Shown: positions 11,290-22,168, counted from the first letter of the stretch. The stretch: DNA of 64,000 nucleotides from Rhizophagus irregularis (GCF_026210795.1 NC_089436.1:5084001-5148000), one strand, 5' to 3'. Numbers and translations: made by a program. The notes: generated by a model not told the origin, from the letters alone.

Positions 11290-14200
11290 TAGTGCTCCTA
11301 TCGGGTCGGATTCGGTCGGGTTTGGAGAATATATCCGACTCGATCTGGCAAAAATGGAAATGATCCAATTTTAACCCGACCCGGGTATATTTAATTTGAA
11401 TAACCCGGGTTAGACCCGAAATTTTAGTAATTTTTAATTGGATAATGTACTGTATGCTTAGTAATATATCAAAAAATTTTTTTTTTCAAATATATAACAC
11501 AAGGTAATTGATCTATAAGACAATGATAAATGATCGTCATATAGGTCACACAACTTTTTATTCTTAAAACTAAACGAATTTAAAAGTTGACTTCGTTAAA
11601 AAAAAAAAACTAAACGAATTTAAAGATACCATATATCATTCAATTCCTGTTTATTTATTGCTTTATATTTGATCTATAAAATCGAAATTGTATCACTTGT
11701 TTTAACAGAAATTTTATGTCTGCCAAGACTTCAAACACATGCATGCTCTAATTGTATCTGCTTTAAGACTACATCTTTTTGCAGCTATTAAATCGGTTCC
11801 ACCAGAAAACACTCTTTCTACTGGGACACTGGTTGCTTTATTAATCATCAAATCAACTTGTTAGTTAATGTAATGTTAATAATTAATAAAATAAATAATA
11901 ATAATAATTCATGCATACCCGTAATTGCAAGGTAGTCCCTAGCCATTTTTGCTAAGTAGGGATATACTACCTCATTTGTCTAATAAAATTATATATATTA
12001 ATTGAACTGTTAATAAATTTAAATTATATAATTTGATAATAACTAGGCATATACAGTACCTTCCACCAAAGTAAGATATCTTGGCGTGGCTCAGCTCGAG
12101 GAGCTTTTAGATATAAATCCACTTCATTTTGTTTAACTTTTTTTTGTTTTCCAAATATATGACTAAAAAATCCATTATTTTTATTATTGTCATCAGAATC
12201 ATTATTTAAATTTTCATCAGCAGGTCCATATTTATCATTATAGATATTGATAACTGTTTCCTTTGCAAAACGAATAAAAGTTTGTTTCCACTTGTGATCT
12301 TCATAGTAACCTAGTTTTAATCGTGGATCAAGTACTATATAATTGAATTATTTTGATATTAAAGTTTAGTGTTAATTAAATTGAAGAAAAATAAATATAA
12401 TTTTGATATTTAACTTACTAGTAGCAACTGTATACATAGTTGTTTCGTCTGTTTTTGCATAATATGTTTCTAATTTCTTTATACCTGCTTTAACAGCAGT
12501 TACTATATCATTAGAACTATCACAATTATCACAATATTCTTCAAGCTCATCAATTAGATAATTGTATACTGGTATAGCTGAGGAAAGCATTGGATACTTT
12601 GCAAAGGACACTACATTGGTAGCTTGTACAAATATCTATATATAATTTAATAATATACTAATAAATAAAATTTTAATTAATCAAATCTTTTTACTAAAAC
12701 TTATAATAATTTGCTCACCATTAAAACAGATACAATCCTTTCAATTCGATCCCATTCATCATCAGAAAGCTCAAAAATTCGAAGTTCTTTATCTGAACTT
12801 GCAGTTGCATCCAATGCCTATAGTGAAAATATTAAAATATAATCAAATTAAAATATTAATATTATATTATAATAATATATATTCTAACCTCACGCATCTT
12901 TAATGCACGTTCAAGCATGTCATGTGTTGAATTCCACCTCGTTTTCACATCTAAAATAAGTTGAATTTCTTTAAGTCCAGCAGCTTCAACCTGGCGTGCA
13001 AATCGTTCCCGACGCTGTGGTGATGATCGTATTTTAACTATAAGTTTTCGAAGCTAATTATAACATGATAGTAATAATTAATATAATAATGTCAATAAAG
13101 TTTTAACAATATATTACAAATAATTACCTTTGGGATTATATCACCAGTAGTTACAGTTATATCCATATTATTCAATATTGTATCTTCAGACTCAGCTTCT
13201 CCTGCTTTAATTTGCTTTAGAATATCTTGTACAGCTAAATTCATAATATGAGCAATACAGCGACAATGATTATCAACAGCATTAAAATTAATACTTTTAT
13301 TTTGACAAACATCTTCTAAATATCTCATAAAAGTATCATTATTTGAAGCATTATCGCTTGTAATTGCAAAGATCTTTAAAATAGATAATTTTATTAGTAT
13401 ATATTTTAAGGACAAAATATATAAAGAAAAATTACCTTTTCTAAAATTCCAAAATCATTACAACTTTCCACAAAAGCATTACGGAGGTTTTCACCAGAAT
13501 GAGAACCAGAAAGTTTTATAAAATCAAGCAAACTATCACAAAGTTTCTAATCTTTTGTAATCCAATGTACTGTAATAGCTAAAAATCCATAACCATTTAT
13601 TGATGTCCATGCATCTAGAGCGAATGAAATTCTGCCTGGAATATTCTATTATTATAATATGTTAGTTTTAAGGAGAATTTGTAATTTAGGATTATGTTAT
13701 ACATATATTTAAACATTTACCTGAAATAAAATTTTCCTTTTTTTTCATTCTTCTTCAAAGCTTTCCATTACATCTTTTTTAATTGTATCTGCTTTAGGAA
13801 CTAATGCATCTGAATTTAACACCTTTACCATATTTCGAAAATGAATATTCTCAGTTGTTGTAAATGGCTGGTCATCAGCAATTATCCATCCAGTGAGAAA
13901 CTTACGAAAATCTGTTTGTGTAAACTTAAAATAAAAATTAAATAAATTGTAAAAAATAAATATATATATAAAGATTTTTTTCTTTCATATTTTATAGAAT
14001 GACTACACTTACTCTAGATGGAATTTCCTTCTGATTCATAAATTCATCTAATGTACTTTGATTATCTGCTACTGCATTTTTTGCTTTTTTTTTAGGCCTT
14101 AGGTCTTTTTCTGGATGATAAATTTCTACATGACGCCAAAGATTAGATGTGCTGGAGTCACCAATTTTGCGATACCAGAATTTAGGCTTTCTAAAATTTT

Positions 14201-14752
14201 AAAAAGAAGTATATAATCAATACTTTTATTATAGTTTCTTTAAAATAATTTACTTACGAACAGTTAAGACACTGGACTTCACGATGAGTTTTTGCATCCT
14301 TATGTTCTGGAGGAAGATCTCTTTGTACAAAGAGCTTTTTAGTAAAAAGATCACTATGTAGAGCTTTTCTTTTTTCAAGACGACTAGATGGTGGAGTTGT
14401 TGGTTCAGTTAGATCAATAGACATGGTAATCAAATATTCTTAAGGTGGCTAGCTGAGAAAAAAAGATTTGGATAATCGTAATCAATGATGATACATAAAC
14501 GTAATCAATGATGATATATAAACGTAATCAATGATAATATATAAACGTAATCACATAATCAATATGTGATCAGTGATTTTAATGATCATCCGGGTCTATT
14601 TCGGGTCAAAACCCAAGTCAAGGAAATGAATGACCCAACCCGACAGGTCAGATCATGCGGGTCACAGGTTATTAAAATTGTTAATACCGACCCGATTTAA
14701 AATTCACTCGGGTTGAATTATCCGGGTTAGACCCGAATTTTGCGGAGCACTA
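11290..14752 (-). mobile_element. hAT DNA transposon, 3463 bp, inserted in the helicase gene
   Basis: The termini are inverted copies, tagtgctcc at 11290 and ggagcacta ending at 14752. They continue into longer imperfect repeats rich in gggtcgg and cccgac. The element is flanked by a perfect 8-bp duplication, gtgttttc, at 11282-11289 and 14753-14760. TIR form, 8-bp duplication and a hAT transposase inside all agree. Removing the element and one duplication rejoins the helicase exon in frame (IMKT followed by LKHISSGVW). The perfect duplication suggests a fairly recent insertion. A deletion derivative of the same family lies at 24676-25528. Confidence 0.95.
11714..14424 (-). pseudogene. hAT transposase with N-terminal BED finger, 11 exons, two stops
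   Basis: The start codon is at 14424. Exons are 14424-14258, 14190-14013, 13924-13721, about 13648-13435, 13373-13127, 13053-12889, 12817-12719, 12635-12419, 12334-12060, 11979-11919 and 11856-11714, all GT-AG. The N-terminus has a BED-type zinc finger (CLNC, then HVEIYH), which binds TIRs in this family. The catalytic region shows FALDAWTS and TSDNASNN for the acidic residues. The C-terminal dimerisation block includes VPVERVFSGGTDLIAAKRC, whose Glu is the last catalytic acid. Two in-frame stops break it: TGA at 13745-13747, where Arg is expected, and TAG at 13547-13549, where Trp is expected. The element is therefore probably non-autonomous now. Exon edges of the fourth exon are less certain. 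Confidence 0.85.
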
Positions 14753-14943
14753 GTGTTTTCATTATTAATTCAATTGTTTCAATTGATTCCAACTGCCACA
14801 TATCTTTTACTGCATCTTCGCTGAGCAGGACATCCCACGGACCAAGTTTGTCTGTAATATTAAACTCGAATGGAAGTCGAAAAATGCGATGTTTTTCCTC
14901 CATGTTGCGAAAATTGCAATCGTATAGTAATAGTGTTTGTTCC
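14753..14943 (-). pseudogene. Upstream remnant of the helicase exon split by hAT
   Basis: A TTATAG acceptor precedes an exon that starts at 14943 and reads in frame up to the hAT target duplication, including FRLPFEFNITDKLGPWDVLL and SEDAVKDMWQLESIETIEL. With one duplication copy removed, it joins the frame continuing at 11281. This is the conserved segment that precedes the helicase motifs in TRANK1-like proteins. I find no further upstream exons in the next 700 bp. The 5' part of the gene is therefore missing or too diverged to see. Confidence 0.75.
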
Positions 14944-15639
14944 CTATAAGTATCTTAAAAGGAAATGTAAAGAGGTGAAATGTGGGAAAGGTGAAAATTT
15001 AAACTTGATATAAGTAACACAAGTTTAATTGAAATTGAGTTTTTCCGATGTCATGCAACCGCTGATCAGTGCAGAAATAAAGTGCTGATTTTTATAAGAA
15101 ATTTCTTATTATTATAAAATTAATAAAAGAAGGGCACGATTAAATAATAAACATTAAACAATATTTATCTTTAAAATTTTAAAAGGAAAAGAAAATTTAG
15201 CCAAATATTGTGATAAGTCATTATTTATTTATACAAGTTCGCAATAACTAGATTGGATTTGTACATGATTTTCATATTGAAGTTATTAAATAGAAATTTA
15301 TTTTAATTGGTTAAAGTCTTTATGCACAAGGAGTAACAAAAAAGTAAAACAAAAAAAAGAAATGGAAACAAAGATACCATCTGATATAAATTATACAACC
15401 ATATGACTAATCTTTAGAGTCGAATGATTAATATAGTTAGGCTTAGTGCACGTAATGGAGATCTTTACTAAGTATAGATTCTTTCGAATTTATTATTTGT
15501 CACTTTTAATATGCAAAGTATATACTGTATATAGTACTTGGATGCGCAGTAATCAATTTACGTTGTTTATTACATAAGTCAGACTTCTTTTTATTCTAAA
15601 AATTATTCTTCAAAGATAAATTTAATTGGCAAAATGTAG
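14944..15639. other. AT-rich stretch without recognisable gene
   Basis: This is where N-terminal exons of the helicase gene would be expected. I find only short open segments and poly-A/T runs, and no convincing exon with paired splice sites. Confidence 0.5.
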
Positions 15640-15808
15640 TTGGCGACCTTTATCACGTGAATAAACAAATTTTTATTGGCTACTTCATATGATTATTTGC
15701 TTATAGATAATCTTTTTTAACGTGTCGTCGTGTCGTCGTGTCCTTTGTTTTTTAAAAAAATAACAGATAACGTCTTTCTTGTTCTCACTTCTTACTACCG
15801 GAAACCAA

Positions 15809-16126
15809 GTATGTTTATTGTTTTCTTCTTTTCTTTTCTTTTCTTTTGTTTCTTTAACAAAATGTTTACTAACGCTTTGCTAATTTCTTTTTTTTTTAGA
15901 TTTCGGGTAGTTGAACACAGGTAATATTAAAAAAAATTTTTGTTTGTTGATTTCTTTAATGAAGTAATTACTAATGTTTCACTTATTCTTTTTTTCTAGG
16001 GTTCAGGTAGTTTAACACTGGGCTTGGAAGGTAATATTCGAATTTTTTTTTTGGATTTCTTTAACAAGCGTTTTGATAATATATTTTTTTTTAGATTTCA
16101 GGTAGTTGGATGCTGGGGTTGGGAAG
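15809..16126 (+). other. Micro-exon-like tandem array
   Basis: Three diverged units of about 95-101 bp each carry a TTTTTAG acceptor, a 21-32 nt body and a gtaatatt donor: bodies at 15900-15920, 16000-16030 and 16095-16126. A gtatgt donor at 15809 would close a leading exon. The bodies share a ttcaggtagtt core. The intron-like parts share ttactaa (branch-site-like) before the pyrimidine tract. Body lengths are not multiples of three, which argues for an untranslated leader or a non-coding RNA rather than a peptide repeat. No downstream coding exon is evident. Expression is unknown. Confidence 0.5.
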
Positions 16127-16256
16127 GTAATATTCGAAAAAGTGGTTTTGTTGATTTTTTAATGAAACATTTACTAATGTTTCATTATTTTCTTGATTTT
16201 GAGAACTGAGAAATGAGTTTCGTTTTTTTGCTACAATAAAGGTATGTTTTTAGGGT

Positions 16257-16800
16257 TTGGTTTTGATTTTTATTTTTTACTCCTTGTTCCACCACACTAA
16301 CCTTATTTCTTTTTTTATTCTTTATCTTATTTCGTTTCTTTATTCCATTCATTTTATTTCATTTTATTTCCTTTCTTCCCTCTTTTATTTCCTATTACAT
16401 TTCGTTCTTCATGTTCCATTTTGTACTTTACTTCATGTTCTTTACTCCTCGTCCTTTACTTTACGTTCCATTTCGTTCTTAATTTCATGCTCCATTTCGT
16501 TCTTTACTTCACGTTTCATTTTGTTCTTTACTTCGTGTTCCATTTCGTTCGTTCCATTTTGTTTCTCCATTTTGTTTTTCACTTTCTATTCCATTTTGTG
16601 ATTTACTATCCTATTTTGTACTTCATTCCTGTTCTATTTTTGTTTACTTTATATTTCATTTTCGCTTTTTATTATCCTTTTGTTTTCTTTTACCTATGTT
16701 TTTTTTTCTTTTCCTCTTCCTTTATTTCTTCCCCTTTGTTTCTTTTTTTCTCTTTTCTTTCCTTATTTCATTTATTTTACTCTTTTTTTATTTAAGAAGT
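16257..16800 (+). repeat. Polypyrimidine tract with degenerate 25-30 bp repeats
   Basis: More than 500 bases are almost purine-free on the plus strand, built from degenerate units such as ccatttcgttctttacttca. The frames open through it encode only Phe/Leu/Ser-rich strings and are not credible proteins. Such a strand-biased tract may adopt triplex structure, or may simply be an expanded minisatellite. Confidence 0.75.
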
Positions 16801-17133
16801 TCAATCATAAAATCAAATAAAATTAGTAAAAATGGTTTCCCGGCTGGGTCAGTTTTGTTAAAAAAAATTTCACATAAAATTTTTGAAAAAAAATTAAAGG
16901 CTGGGTTGCCGGGTTATTGACGAAATTTTTATATTGTGAAAACCATAAGATTAAACTTGTATGGCCTTAGTCATATAAAAAATTTAAATAAAAATTCATG
17001 TTTTATTTTCATATAAATTGTTCGTTTTGGCTAAGTTTTAAGTTTTTTTTTTAAAGATAAAATAATAAGCTTTTTCATAAAATTAGCCAATCAAAAATTT
17101 TGTTAAATCACGTGATAGGGTCGCCGTCGCCAA

Positions 17134-17579
17134 GTAATAACGCCCAATTTAATTAATTATTAAAGAATTTTGCAATATATGAAATTAATCACATTTTTTC
17201 TTCTTTCTCTTCCCTTCATTTTATTTTATGCTTAGTAATTTAGGTTCAAGTTTCAATCCTGCTTTTTCTGATTCAAGTTCTAATTTTTAGAATAATTGAT
17301 TAGGTATTACAGATTTGCAACTATTTTTCTTTAAAATTTTCGGTCGAGTGATCAACAAGAGCAAATGTCTTTCATATTTATGATGTTCTTAATTTATCCA
17401 GTTCAGTGTCAAATCGTAAATAATTTACATGTGGTATGACGCCTGAATTATGGTCGAAGATGAAATTGTAAGGTTTAGCGCAAATAGGACAAAAATAACT
17501 GAAATAACGAATGAATCTTTGAATAGAAAAGATCTGGCAGAACAAGATAATTTGCCAAGACAAGAATCTCAAATGGACA
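17134..17579. other. Unresolved stretch with a charged open frame
   Basis: A plus-strand frame (about 17450 to the MITE at 17580) is hydrophilic (for example NRKDLAEQDNLPRQESQMDN) and could be an exon remnant interrupted by the MITE. The opposite strand is also open. No splice sites or family resemblance decide between them, so I call no gene. Confidence 0.35.
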
Positions 17580-17819
17580 ATTACCGTATATCACGGGCCA
17601 TAGTACCCTCTATGTATAGTGCCCCTCAAAAAAGAAGTCAAATTCTTGTTGATTTGATTATTTAAATAATCCAACAAATATCCTAGGCGTGACGTGTAAC
17701 AATACCCTAATTATTTTATAAGTTTAAACACCTCTATTAAGTAAAAATTCGTGTAATAGGGGGCCAAACCTCCGAAATTTGCAAGATACCTGGTACTGTG
17801 GCCCGCGATATATGGTAAT
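17580..17819. mobile_element. MITE, about 240 bp, 27-bp TIRs
   Basis: The left end attaccgtatatcacgggcc, followed by atagtac, and the right end gtactgtggcccgcgatata, followed by tggtaat, are inverted copies with three mismatches. No coding capacity. The exact target duplication is ambiguous because the ends are AT-rich. Superfamily unknown. Confidence 0.8.
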
Positions 17820-18000
17820 TTCGTCAAGATAATAGATAATATGTCAGTTAGTTCTTAAATCACAATCCATACAGAATCAAGGAACTTTACGAATTATGAC
17901 TTCACAGTTTCTAATTTGGTTGATGTCATGAAAAAGAAATTTAGTATGAATTCTACTTTATTAAATTAAATAAAAAATAAAAATAAACAAAATACAAAAG

Positions 18001-18525
18001 GCCTGAGCACGAAATATTGGAGTGAAAGTAGTGGACGGGTTGACTATGCAATCAAGGTGAGACTTGTATTTTTTACCATTCCTCCAGCATGGCACAGCGG
18101 TTTACCTAGGTAAACACACCCACTAGATCCTATGTTAACTTACTACAAAATATAAACTTATAGAAATCTGATGAGCTTATTTGCATCACAAAGGATAAGG
18201 TCCAGCAAAAATTAACCAAGGGCTTTGCTTAGAACATCAAGCAACTTGAAAGTTTGTTTCAGCGTGATGAGGACTATATTTTGACTTTCTATACGGGGTT
18301 GTGACATCCACCAGGGATTGGCATTTTCTCCTTTATTCTCCAGGTGAAATTTTAGGCCCCTTTAGTATTGAATTTACCGAAGAGACTCTAATTGAGAACT
18401 CTGAAAAATATCAAACATTGCGTAAGGGTTTAAGAAGGTTTTAGGCATAATCATTAGCTTGTTGGAAGATAGGGCATGTGTGGAGGATAACTTAGAAAGA
18501 AAGAGAGCAAAGATAAATGAATATC
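18001..18525 (+). pseudogene. Decayed member of a Rhizophagus multigene family (C-terminal domain)
   Basis: In shifting plus-strand frames the sequence reads SGRVDYAIK-like, then ITKDKVQQKLTKGFA, QLESLFQRDEDY, SIEFTEETLIENSEKYQTL and, last, GIIISLLEDRACVEDNLE. I recognise this order from an uncharacterised family expanded in Rhizophagus; I know no function for it. Several in-frame stops and at least three frame changes show it is dead. The same C-terminal block (GIIVGLLKDR) ends the remnant at 46825-47085, and both are followed by the same 3' tail motif. Confidence 0.6.
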
Positions 18526-18565
18526 GTTCAAAAAAATAGGGGTGGCATTATAGTCTGTAATGTAT

Positions 18566-18612
18566 CATGGGCTACGTCCCAAACTTAGTATTTATTTTTC
18601 GCATGTATTAAT
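18566..18612 (+). other. Shared 3' tail motif, copy 1
   Basis: The motif gggctacgtcccaaactt, then gtatttattttt, lies just after the decayed family member ending near 18525. Near-identical copies follow other remnants at 47093-47135 (plus) and at 24305-24393 (minus, two copies). It probably marks the 3' untranslated and polyadenylation region of these families. Confidence 0.55.
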
Positions 18613-18680
18613 AAAGTGGTTTTACATTTGTCACGTAATATTGAATAATTCTTTCAATTCATATGTAAAAATATTATTTA

Positions 18681-19440
18681 TCATGTCATCTGAGCTTGAA
18701 GTATTGATCACTGAGCTTGAGACTAAGAAAACTGACAAGAAAGCTAGGCTTGAAGCATTGAGACAGAGCTTCGCCAAGCTCTAGAATTTTAAAACTAGAG
18801 CAGCATCAGGCAGAAAGAGAAAATAAGAAAAATCACAAATTCCAGATGCATCCAGATAGTTAAGGAAATTCTTAATGAGGAACCTATGATCAAATATCGC
18901 CCTCCTTTCTTGAACGGATTAGAGCTTGATGTCTTCTTCCATAAATATCAAATCGCACTGGAGGTGCAAAAAGATCAGCTTCATAGTACCAGCTGGTATA
19001 AAGATGTTAAAAACTCGAAGACATTCACTGGTAAAAAAATGGTCTATCCTACATATATCCTACATATATCTTACACATATCGGGTACTTAAAATGTAGAA
19101 AATCATACACAAATAATACACATATCATACACATATCGGGTACTTATATATATAGTATACCTATCAGGTACCTGATATATGTATGATATATATATTAGTA
19201 CCCGATATGTGTATGATATGTGTATTATTTGTGTATGATTTTCTACATTTTAAATACCCGATATGTGTAAAATATGTGTAGGATAAATCATTTTTTTACC
19301 AGTGATTGTTAATCGTGATCAGCAAAAAATATGCATTTGTCAAGATAATGGAATATTCTTTATTGAGGTATAGTATGACCAAAATTTGAAAATTGTTATT
19401 CTGGAAAGGATACAAAAAATTAAAGAATTTGTCATTAACT
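18681..19440 (+). pseudogene. Coiled-coil plus nuclease-like family member, broken by a MITE
   Basis: An ATG at 18681 opens a short coiled coil (MSSELEVLITELETKKTDKK). After stops and frame changes, a conserved block resumes at 18870 (EPMIKYRPPFLNGLELDVFF, then HKYQIALEVQ). Its GLELD and EVQ spacing resembles the D...ExK/ExQ core of restriction-endonuclease-fold proteins. The frame is cut at 19025 by a 279-bp palindromic element and resumes at 19305 as IVNRDQQK, then QDNGIFFIEV, up to RIQKIKEFV. Joining across the element also needs a one-base shift in the preceding A-run. Nuclease assignment is inference from the motif; activity is unlikely in this copy. Confidence 0.6.
19026..19304. mobile_element. 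Palindromic CACTG-ended MITE, 279 bp, 3-bp target duplication
   Basis: The element starts cactggtaaaaaaatg and ends catttttttaccagtg, and most of its length is an inverted repeat (for example tcatacacaaataatacaca mirrored in the right half). It is flanked by att on both sides (19023-19025 and 19305-19307). CACTG termini and a 3-bp duplication suit the CACTA/EnSpm superfamily. It interrupts the nuclease-like pseudogene. The first seven bases match the terminus of the large element at 33485. Confidence 0.85.
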
Positions 19441-19509
19441 ACTTATAATTATGTAAATTTACATTTTTTACGTCATGCTATAGCTATACCATAATATCCG
19501 CAAATTGGC

Positions 19510-20555
19510 AGTATTGTAAAATGTATTTTTTTTTTTTTTTTTTTTAAGATGTACACAACGTTAACTTTATTAAATAAGATATAAAATACAAATAAAAATA
19601 AAAATTACAATACTACAAAATTAATAGAAATTAGCTACACTAAGATCTATGACAAAGGGCATGCAATCAGGATAAGCAAACGTGAGTTAAATCACTAGCT
19701 ACAACCTCAAATCCATCCAGTTTTCTCGCAGAAAAAAGGCCAGACCCACCTTAAATAGTACTGTAATTGAAAGGCACCAAATAAAATAAATTAATAAAAT
19801 ACAATAAATTCTGTAACAATACTATTTTAAGGAGTACAACTATCGTAGTATCCTAATATATCACTACCATAATATATATTGTTCCTAATTCCTATTAAAT
19901 CTTCATATTTATTAATTGTTGACTGTTGTCTTAATCTATATAAACAATCAACACCATAATGCCTTTTCTTTAGATTTTTATTAATTCCTAAATCTTTGTC
20001 TTTTTTCTCCATTTCTTGACAACGTTTCAACCAATATTCATGGAAAATATGATGACCCATTTTCATTCTAAATTGGTATAAAATTTTTGATGTTAATTTC
20101 TTTTGTTTGCTGAAACGATCTATAAAATGTGACAAATTTTTTGGGATAAAGCCTTTTATTAAGTCTATAAATGTAAATTTGTTATTATCTATATTTACAT
20201 CCCAAATATCCAGATCATTAATTTCTTGATTATCTATATGTGTTTCATTGTTATCTATATGAGATAATATAGATTCTTTCAATGCTGTTTTAGTTGACGA
20301 TACTAAAGTTAACATATCTAATGATCGGTCTACACACAACCATATATGATTAAAGTCTTCTTCCTCATTCTCACATATTGGACATAATCTATCCTTATAA
20401 AGACTGTTCAGACTTTTTTGGATTTGGTGAATACAGGGAAGTTCTTCTATCATTAACTGTATTTTCCTTCGTCTTATTTTATTTTCAGCAAATGTAGTAT
20501 ATAAAGATCCTTCTTCTCCTTTTAAAAGAGAAAAAGTAAGTATTGTAAAACGTAT
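19510..20555 (-). mobile_element. 5'-truncated LINE insertion with 17-bp target duplication
   Basis: On the minus strand a LINE tail ends in about 20 A residues (the T-run from 19527). It is bounded by agtattgtaaaatgtat at 19510-19526 and agtattgtaaaacgtat at 20539-20555, a 17-bp duplication with one mismatch. About 1 kb of 3' sequence is kept, as expected for incomplete target-primed reverse transcription. Confidence 0.88.
19827..20453 (-). pseudogene. LINE ORF2 C-terminal segment with zinc knuckle
   Basis: An open frame of about 208 codons lacks the reverse-transcriptase domain but keeps the region after it: a Cys-x2-Cys-x8-His-x4-Cys knuckle (CPICENEEEDFNHIWLC) and a basic helix (YWLKRCQEMEKKDKDLG). 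The knuckle near the C-terminus is typical of non-LTR retrotransposon ORF2 proteins. The frame starts inside the truncated insertion, so it is not a functional gene. A degenerate relative lies on the plus strand at 44590-45540. Confidence 0.75.
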
Positions 20556-21144
20556 TATTTATAAAGCACGCCACATAATGACTTATATAATGTTGTACAA
20601 GATCAATGATCCTAACCCAAGAACGTTAAAACAGTAATTCTTTATACATATATGGCAACAACCGCAACAGGTGACCAAACAAAGTAAGCAAGCAGGTAGT
20701 TTTCATTATCTGCTAACTAAAGTTTAAAGTTTATTCAACTGGTTAGGCAAGCTAGAAGAACCATGGCAGCAAAAAATAATTTCAGACTTCGTGACCCTCT
20801 TTAGATAAGGACTAAAGAGAGTTTGTACATGCTTAGCAAATTCATAAGTATATTTTATGTAGAAATGGAGTAATTACTCCTTTCAGACACATTAGAAAGA
20901 ATATAAAGGTAGACAACTATCAGCTGGTCCCGATCATTATGGGTTGGGATTCCATAAGTTTCCTCTGGCCTTTTTCCAATCAACCTCCATTAGAAATGAC
21001 AATGAACAAAAAAATAGAATATCATTTAAAGAGTCTGGACTATTATTTACTAACATATACAGTATGTACATTTTGTATAATAAATACAATAAATGAAAAG
21101 AAACTAATAAAGCATTATTTTATGATAAGTAATTTTGACATTAA
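20556..21144. other. Stretch without recognisable gene
   Basis: A 73-codon frame at 20939-21160 shows no family resemblance and overlaps the next exon-like segment. I see nothing else. Confidence 0.4.
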
Positions 21145-21516
21145 TTATTCAAAAGATTGATTAATACTGACACTTTTTCTACTATAAAAGATAATTCAAA
21201 TATAGTTATTAATGGAAATTATACTCCAGATGTATCAGATTTTACCAAATTTATTACATCAGGTATATTTGTAGATAAATCACTTTTTATTATGAAGTTT
21301 ATGATTTATGGTGAACAGGCCAATCTGATTACACATCCTCGTCAATTTGGTAAATCCACAAATCTTTCAATGCTTTATACCTTTCTTGCACCAACATTTA
21401 CTGAAGAAGAAAAAACACAAAGACTTAGTTTATTTAAAGATCTCAGAATTTCTAAATTCAAATGGTTCATTAAGTCAAACTTTGGCAATTGGCCTGTTAT
21501 TCACATTAGTTTTAAA
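21145..21516 (+). pseudogene. AAA-ATPase-like domain fragment
   Basis: A frame of about 124 codons reads FVDKSLFI, then GEQANLITHPRQFGKSTNLS and LFKDLRISKFKWF, ending HISFK at a GTAAGT donor after 21516. It matches the start of the AAA-ATPase-like domain (PF09820 type, usually followed by a PD-(D/E)XK domain). Its P-loop-like motif is RP(R)xFGKS; here it reads HPRQFGKS. No start codon is visible, and the exon that should follow does not continue the domain, so this is a truncated copy. Family role in eukaryotes is poorly known. Confidence 0.65.
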
Positions 21517-21588
21517 GTAAGTAAATTTAAATGCTTGATGCAATTTTTTTTTTACAGACAATTTTAATAATAAAACTTATTTTACTAG

Positions 21589-22168
21589 GATCTTAATACC
21601 ACCTGACCGAATTTCTATTGAGAATACCAACAGATTCAAATTTACGTCCTTCGGCAGTGAATATAACGTTTTCAATAAATACAAAAGAACAAACAGTACG
21701 ATGCATGTTTGGGACTTCGATGCATTGTCAAGTGCCAACAAAACAATCAGTAGAAACAAGGGTACAGAATATGATGATATTGCAGCTAGCAGCAGTGGAT
21801 ATAGAAGATGCACTAACAGAGGATCAATGTTCTCATCCTTTGGGCAATTGCGCAGAGTTGATTCCGTGGGAAGCAATGCGCAGAGAACAGAATTCCAACC
21901 AGGAGAATGTCACTTTGTATATGTGAACTCTAATTATTCCCAGGAACAATCAACCTCTGAAGATCATAGCTCCATGCTCCAAATGTCAACACGTGATTCC
22001 AAAGATGAAGTCTCATCAATTAGCAACCATCCATCAATATTAGCTGAAACGTTTGAAAATGTATCTGATCAATCTTGTTTTGCATCATCTATCAGTTATA
22101 ATATTAGTGAAGCAGAAGACCTATTTGACTATATAACTTGTGTTAAAAAATATGGATTCAACATATAA
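21589..22168 (+). CDS. Hypothetical exon, Ser/Asn-rich, unknown family
   Basis: A TTTACTAG acceptor precedes an open frame from 21589 to a TAA ending at 22168 (about 192 codons). It begins ILIPPDRISIENTNRFKF and contains MHVWDFDALSSANKTI, with a serine-rich middle. It could be a terminal exon of the gene before it, but the protein does not continue the AAA-ATPase-like domain. I do not recognise it. A second frame is open over part of the region, so the call is tentative. Confidence 0.35.

Larger units (their letters stand above)
15640..17133. repeat. Segment bounded by a 42-50 bp inverted repeat
   Basis: The block ttggcgacctttatcacgtg and following bases at 15640-15681 are mirrored at 17084-17133 (agccaatcaaaaattttgtt, then atcacgtgatagggtcgcc). 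The pair encloses about 1.5 kb holding the exon-like array and the polypyrimidine tract. It could be the TIR of a non-autonomous transposon, but no target duplication was established. The paired arms could also fold into a long stem. Confidence 0.5.

Noticed and set aside
16257..16920. Three overlapping open frames of 74-124 codons
   Set aside because: They lie in the polypyrimidine tract and encode only Phe/Leu/Ser/Tyr strings; the openness is a consequence of base composition.
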